A stretch of DNA of 64,000 bases from Catenulispora pinistramenti (GTDB taxonomy: Bacteria > Actinomycetota > Actinomycetes > Streptomycetales > Catenulisporaceae): contig NZ_JAAFYZ010000014.1 in assembly GCF_018274385.1 (NCBI RefSeq), positions 20,731 through 84,730 of the forward strand, in the 5' to 3' direction. The translations under genes and the position numbers were made by a program. Below are positions 59,980-64,000 of the stretch, piece by piece. Numbering within the stretch: the stretch's first letter is position 1; every line of letters starts with the position of its first letter. A model generated the notes under the pieces. That model worked only from the letters and a program-made list of their open reading frames with translations, ran no database searches and was not told where the DNA came from.

Positions 59980-60758
59980 GGGCACGGGACGAGACCGCTA
60001 TCCAACAGGTGGTGCAGGAGGTTTGTACCCTCCTCGGGGCCGGCCGCGCGATCCTGCTCCAGGTGGCGCATCCCAAAGTGGCACAGGGAGTGGCCGAGCA
60101 CAGTCGGTTCGCGGAGAAGCCCCTTAAGCGGCTGCGCGGGACGTTGGACTACGTCTATGCGATCACCCTTGGGACGCCCGAAGAGTCCGCGGCGATCGCC
60201 GACACCGTCAACCGGATCCACACGTATGTCAAAGGCGCGGGCTACTCCGCGAAGGATCCGGAACTCCAGCTCTGGGTCGCTGCGACGCTCTATAAGAACT
60301 CGCTCCATCTCTACGAATCCACGCTCGGGCCGATGCCTGCCGAGAAGCGGGAGGAGTTCTGTCGCGAGGCCTCGGTGTTCAGTACGCTGCTCGGCTGCCC
60401 CGAGGACATGTGGCCGTCCTCGGTGACGGAGTTCGAGGAGTACTGGGATCGCGAGATGGCTTCGCTGGTGATCTCCGAGGAGGCCAAGCGGATCTGCCGC
60501 GATCTGCTCTACAACCGAGCGCTCCCGTGGTACTTGCGTCCGCTGCAGCCGGCGAACCGGTTCGTCACCACAGGCCTGTTGCCGGAGCGCATGCGGGATG
60601 AGTTCGGGCTGATCTGGGACCCGCGCCGCGAGCGGGTGTTCCGCTTCGGGGCGCGGGTGGCGCGTTCGACGTACCCCCGGGTCCCACTCGGGGTACGTCG
60701 CCTGCCAGTGGCGCTCTATATGCGGTACTTCCGTAGGCGGTTCGGCGCTAATGCGTGA
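59976..60758 (+). CDS. DUF2236/MpaB-like oxygenase-type protein
   Basis: 260 residues from GTG 59976. All-helical; contains RAILLQVAHPKVAQGVAEHS (the conserved His-containing Q-x-x-HP region) and YSAKDPELQLWVAATLYKN with the WVHATL-like motif (here WVAATL), as in DUF2236 proteins related to latex-clearing protein and MpaB, which bind haem b. The His of the usual WVH motif is replaced by Ala. Its place after two crcB genes is unexplained. Confidence 0.8.
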   Translation: MRARDETAIQQVVQEVCTLLGAGRAILLQVAHPKVAQGVAEHSRFAEKPLKRLRGTLDYVYAITLGTPEESAAIADTVNRIHTYVKGAGYSAKDPELQLWVAATLYKNSLHLYESTLGPMPAEKREEFCREASVFSTLLGCPEDMWPSSVTEFEEYWDREMASLVISEEAKRICRDLLYNRALPWYLRPLQPANRFVTTGLLPERMRDEFGLIWDPRRERVFRFGARVARSTYPRVPLGVRRLPVALYMRYFRRRFGANA

Positions 60759-60770
60759 AGACCCTCTTTA

Positions 60771-62612
60771 CTAGCTCTCTGTCTGCACATACATCTCATC
60801 GATCACATCGGCGTACCGGTCGGTGATCACCCGGCGCCGCAGGCTCAGCTTCGGTGTCACCTCGCCGGTGTCCGGAGTCCAGGGCCCGGGGATGATCGTG
60901 TACTTCTTCACCTGCTCGGGCCGGGCCAGCTTGGCGTTGGCCGTCGCCACCGCCTGGTCCACCGCGGCCCGGGCTTCGGGGGAGTGCCCGGCGTCGCCCG
61001 GGTACACATCCGGGTCCAGGACGATCAAGGCCGTGACGTAGGGGCGGCGGTCGCCGATCGCGGCGGCGAAGCCGATGGCCGGGTGCGCGGTCAGGTGGCT
61101 CTCGATCAGCGTCGGCGGGATGTTCTTGCCGCCGGAGGTGATGATCAGTTCCTTCTTGCGGTCGGTGACGGTCAGGAAGCCGTCCTCGTCCAGGGTCCCG
61201 ACATCGCCGGTGGCCAGCCAGCCTTCGTCGTCCAGCGGGGACTGCACGCTGCCGTCCGGCTGCAGGTAGCCGGCCAGCAGGATCGGGCCGCGGACGAACA
61301 CCTCGCCGTCGTCGGCGAGCTTCACTTCGATGCCCGGGATCGGCGGGCCGACCGTGCCGGCCCGGTTCGCCACCGGCGTGCACACGGTGGCCGCGCCGCT
61401 GGTCTCGGACATGCCCCAGAGCTCCATCAGCGGGATGCCCAGACCGTTCAGGAAGCGCAGCGTCTCCACCGAGATCGGGGCCGCGCCGCTGGTGGCCCGG
61501 GTGAGCCGGTCCAGCCCGAGCAGCGAGCGGGCCGGGGCCAGCACGGTGCGGTCGGCCTCGGCGACGGCCCGCGCCAGCTCCTCCGGGACCTGCTTGCCCG
61601 CCGCGGCCAGGTCGAAGGCCTCCACAGCGAGCGCGTGCGCCTTCTCGAACGCCTCGCGCTGCGCCGGATCGGCCGCCTTCACCAGGCCCTGGACGCCGGC
61701 GACCAGCTTCTCCCAGATGCGCGGCACGCCGAACAGCGACTCCGGGCGGACCCGGCCGAGCGCACCGACCACCTGGCGCGGATCGGGACACAGGTGGACG
61801 TGCGCGATCTTCACGACGGAGCCGTAGAGGCTGAGCTCGCGCTCGGCGATGTGGGCCAGCGGCAGGTAGGCCAGGGCGTTCGGGAAGTCGTCGATGGGGT
61901 GGATCGCGTTGACGGCCTCCGCCTCGTACAGGACGTTGAGATGGGTCAGCACGACGCCCTTGGGATCGCCGGTGGTGCCCGAGGTGTACATCATGCCGAC
62001 CGGGTCCTGCGGCCGGATCTGCCGCCAGCGCTGCTCGAACAGGCTCCGGTTGTCCGCCAGCCGCTCCCGGCCGATGGCCACCACCGCGCTAAAAGGCAGG
62101 AACTGCTTGCCGTGCGCGGCCTCGCCGACGACGACGCAGTCGGCCTCCTCGACCACGATGACGTGCCGCAACTCCGGCAGGTCGGCCAGCACCGGCTGCC
62201 ACCGCTCGATCTCGTGCCGGCCCTCCAGCACCACGATCGGCGCGGCGCTGTGCGCGGCGACGTAACCGATCTGCTCGGTGGACAGCGTGTCGTAGGCGGT
62301 GCACGGGATGGCGCGCGCGTGCTGGGCGCCGTAGTCGGCGATCCAGTGCTCGGGCCGGCTGGACATCATGGTCAGCATCCGGTCCCCGGGCTCCAACCCG
62401 AGCGCGACCAGCCCCTCACTGAACTCCGCGGCGTGCTCCCGCAACTCGCCCCAAGTCAAGGTACTGGTATGCCCCTCGGCATCCGGAGCCCCGGTGAGCG
62501 CCGGCCGATCCCCGTACTCAGTGGCATTGCGCTCCATCAACCCGGGCACGGTCTGCCCCGCGATCGCGGCGAGAAAGGGCTCGGCAGCGGCGTTGTCCAC
62601 GGAACCGGTCAC
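60771..62612 (-). CDS. Long-chain fatty-acid-CoA ligase (FadD15-like)
   Basis: 613 residues from GTG 62612 (GGAGG six bases upstream). ANL-superfamily motifs: MYTSGTTGDPKGVVLTH (near 205), YLPLAHIAERE, ELWGMSETSGA and GWLATGDVGTLDEDGFLTVTDRKKELIITSGGKNI. The long form with these blocks is that of mycobacterial FadD15/long-chain acyl-CoA synthetases. Only 12 bp separate it from the convergent DUF2236 gene. Confidence 0.94.
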   Translation of the reverse strand: MTGSVDNAAAEPFLAAIAGQTVPGLMERNATEYGDRPALTGAPDAEGHTSTLTWGELREHAAEFSEGLVALGLEPGDRMLTMMSSRPEHWIADYGAQHARAIPCTAYDTLSTEQIGYVAAHSAAPIVVLEGRHEIERWQPVLADLPELRHVIVVEEADCVVVGEAAHGKQFLPFSAVVAIGRERLADNRSLFEQRWRQIRPQDPVGMMYTSGTTGDPKGVVLTHLNVLYEAEAVNAIHPIDDFPNALAYLPLAHIAERELSLYGSVVKIAHVHLCPDPRQVVGALGRVRPESLFGVPRIWEKLVAGVQGLVKAADPAQREAFEKAHALAVEAFDLAAAGKQVPEELARAVAEADRTVLAPARSLLGLDRLTRATSGAAPISVETLRFLNGLGIPLMELWGMSETSGAATVCTPVANRAGTVGPPIPGIEVKLADDGEVFVRGPILLAGYLQPDGSVQSPLDDEGWLATGDVGTLDEDGFLTVTDRKKELIITSGGKNIPPTLIESHLTAHPAIGFAAAIGDRRPYVTALIVLDPDVYPGDAGHSPEARAAVDQAVATANAKLARPEQVKKYTIIPGPWTPDTGEVTPKLSLRRRVITDRYADVIDEMYVQTES

Positions 62613-62828
62613 GAAAGGCCTCCAGCGTCGGCATCGTTTCGGCAAACACTAAAACCGCCCAAGGCCGCACGGAAGAGCCCTGACTGGGCCGAACGAGTGC
62701 ACACCCCCTTCGAACCCTTGTGCCCGATTCACGAAGAATGCCACCATAGTCCCACCAGGATCCCAGGGGGCAGGCGATCACCGGCCATAAGAAGGACCCG
62801 CACAGCACACATCCAGGGGGATGCACCG

Positions 62829-63542
62829 ATGATGAACGAAACCACCGTCACCGTGGTCGGCATGGTCTGCAGCGACATCCGCTACACCCACCCCGACGAC
62901 GCGGCCCCGACCGCCCGCTTCCAAATCCGCAACACCCCCCGCCACTTCGACAAACGCACCAACACCTGGACCAACGGCGACCCCAGCTACTTCAACGCGA
63001 CCTGCTACCGCACCCTCGCCGACCACGTGGCAAGCAGCATGGGCGTAGGCGACCCGGTAGTAGCCACCGGCCGCCTCCGCATCACCCGCTGGCGCCGCAA
63101 CGAGGAGAACATGGTCACCGCCGAACTCGACGTCCAAGCCATCGGCCACGACCTCCGCTGGGGCACCACCGTCTACCGCCGCGCCACACCCCCCGGCGGC
63201 ACCCGCATCCCCGGCCCCGGCCGCCGCCGCGAGGCAGCCACAGCCACAGCCGCCGGCGCTGGCGCGGATGCTGGAGTGGGGGCTGGCGCTGGCACTCCTG
63301 AGCTGGAGCCCGTGGGTGCGGGCGCAGGCGCGGGGGTGGGCGCAGGTACCAGAGCGAGCGCCGAATCCAGGTCCGAATCCAGGTCCGAATCCAGGTCCGA
63401 ATCCAGCGCCATCGCAGGTGCGGAAGCAACAGCCGCCAGCGCAAAACTCGCCGCCGGCCCTGGCGTCGGCACGAGTACTGATCCGAGCGACGCGGCGCCC
63501 ACCCCTACTGCGGAGGCGATGAAACTACCCGCCGCCGCATGA
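62829..63542 (+). CDS. Single-stranded DNA-binding protein paralogue with repetitive tail
   Basis: 237 residues from ATG 62829 (or the next ATG, 62832). OB-fold about 1-115: TTVTVVGMVCSDIRYTHPDD, PSYFNATCYRTLADHVASS and VVATGRLRITRWRR. The C-terminal half is low-complexity (Gly-Ala runs, then Ser-Glu-Ser-Arg repeats from a 12-bp unit at 63361-63406) and lacks the acidic DDDIPF-like tip that canonical SSB uses to recruit partners. Resembles the accessory SSBs of actinomycetes rather than the main one, which is normally near rpsF. Confidence 0.88.
   Translation: MMNETTVTVVGMVCSDIRYTHPDDAAPTARFQIRNTPRHFDKRTNTWTNGDPSYFNATCYRTLADHVASSMGVGDPVVATGRLRITRWRRNEENMVTAELDVQAIGHDLRWGTTVYRRATPPGGTRIPGPGRRREAATATAAGAGADAGVGAGAGTPELEPVGAGAGAGVGAGTRASAESRSESRSESRSESSAIAGAEATAASAKLAAGPGVGTSTDPSDAAPTPTAEAMKLPAAA
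63361..63406. repeat. 12-bp coding repeats in the SSB tail
   Basis: ccgaatccaggt occurs three times in full from 63361 and a fourth time partly, ending at 63406. The unit keeps the frame and encodes a Ser/Arg/Glu repeat. Confidence 0.85.
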
Positions 63543-63760
63543 CAAAGCACTGACACTGACCCAGATTCCGACACCGACACCGACACCGATACCGCTTGAG
63601 CCCGCGGCCCACCCAGGGCCGCACTCAAGCACCCTCGCAACAAGGCACGCGGCCGGCAGCGGGACCGGCCGCCCCTCGCGACGCGCCCACGCGCGTCCAA
63701 AAAGCAGGTGGGATGGGGGCGGGGGAAAGGAGAGAACCAGCCGCCCACCATGGCATGCTT

Positions 63761-63884
63761 CGCCAGCACGCCAGCACGCCGCCACGCCGCCACGCCGCCA
63801 CGCCGCCACGCCGCCACGCCGCCACGCCGCCACGCCGCCACGCCGCCACGCCGCCACGCCGCCACGCCGCCACGCCGCCACGCC
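63761..63884. repeat. Octamer microsatellite: 13 perfect gccacgcc copies
   Basis: gccacgcc repeats 13 times without error from 63781 to 63884, preceded by two variant units (cgccagca) at 63761-63776. The 8-bp period is not a multiple of three and there is no gene, so length changes would not be corrected by coding constraint. Confidence 0.95.
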
Positions 63885-63953
63885 GCTCGCATCCTGCCCC
63901 GACGCCCGCTGCGGGTCAGCCCAGCGCCCCGGACAGCGGACCGGCGGCTGCCC

Positions 63954-63998
63954 ACTCCGCACTCCGGCACTCCGCACTCCGGCACTCCGCACCCCGGC
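63954..63998. repeat. 15-bp repeat at the window end
   Basis: actccgcactccggc at 63954-63968 and 63969-63983, then actccgcaccccggc at 63984-63998; the array may continue beyond the window. Confidence 0.85.
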
Positions 63999-64000
63999 AC

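Larger units (their letters stand above)
63543..64000. other. Gene-free repetitive stretch at the right edge
   Basis: No supported gene over 458 bp. It contains hexamer-like gacacc runs (about 63562-63592), an imperfect gcccgcggcc region, the 8-bp array and a 15-bp triplicate. Long open frames on the minus strand here come only from the repeats. Confidence 0.7.

Noticed and set aside
63761..63884. CRISPR array
   Set aside because: Unit is 8 bp with no spacers; it is a microsatellite. No cas genes in the window.
63173..64000. Long minus-strand open frame rich in Ala-Trp-Arg-Arg-Gly-Gly-Val repeats
   Set aside because: It is produced by the 8-bp array, which opens all three frames; the rest runs antisense through the SSB tail. 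No ribosome site and no protein-like composition outside the repeats.

Overview
The window is high-GC (about 70 percent) actinobacterial chromosome with GTG/ATG starts, many 4-bp stop/start overlaps and dense gene packing. Gene content and order (glnA, RDD protein, DUF4191 protein, lipA, lipB; a cysHDN-ssu-cbiX sulfate operon; a MprAB-PepD-like set; DUF4192) resemble Streptomyces and relatives. A Catenulispora- or Streptacidiphilus-like organism is my guess; I cannot prove the genus.

Layout. 1-5.5 kb: C-terminus of a large secreted carbohydrate-active-type protein, a two-gene unit of GntR regulator and gamma-butyrobetaine-type dioxygenase behind a clear operator, a membrane protein and a lipoprotein. 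5.5-8.2 kb: a degraded island at the 3' end of glnA, holding a frameshifted TPR remnant, an orphan gene, a truncated SMI1/KNR4-type fragment and an intact VapBC module, with repeated copies of the glnA stop-codon/terminator segment between them. 8.2-13.7 kb: housekeeping block (glnA with a complete GlnR box; lipoate genes). 13.7-18 kb: envelope-stress type two-component system with an HtrA protease. 18-32.9 kb: DUF4192 pair, molybdopterin/cytochrome b pair, Nudix regulator, an ABC transporter with a very long repetitive tail, msrB, RibD-like reductase, zapE, ppk2, lipoprotein, GNAT.

32.9-52.5 kb is dominated by sulfur assimilation. cysH-cysD-cysN-ssuABC-like-cbiX form one minus-strand operon; sir plus a zinc-ribbon gene form a second, about 6 kb away. 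In between sit an LLM flavin oxidoreductase, a pyruvate oxidase, an uncharacterised gene, a secreted protein and a GH25 hydrolase. Three very short genes encode peptides of one family (core RRH-V/I-D): before cysH, before sir, and before a dicarboxylate/amino-acid:cation symporter. The first two share a 26-bp upstream box at nearly the same distance. I read this as a leader-peptide-controlled sulfur/cysteine regulon, which makes the symporter a likely cystine or sulfur-compound importer.

52.5-64 kb: sugar-lactone oxidase, MFS transporter, GNAT, Tat-exported phospholipase C with a discoidin-like domain, a crcB pair with a DUF2236 gene, a FadD-type ligase and an SSB paralogue with a repetitive tail, followed by an intergenic array of 13 perfect 8-bp repeats. 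No rRNA, tRNA, CRISPR array, transposase or integrase was recognised.
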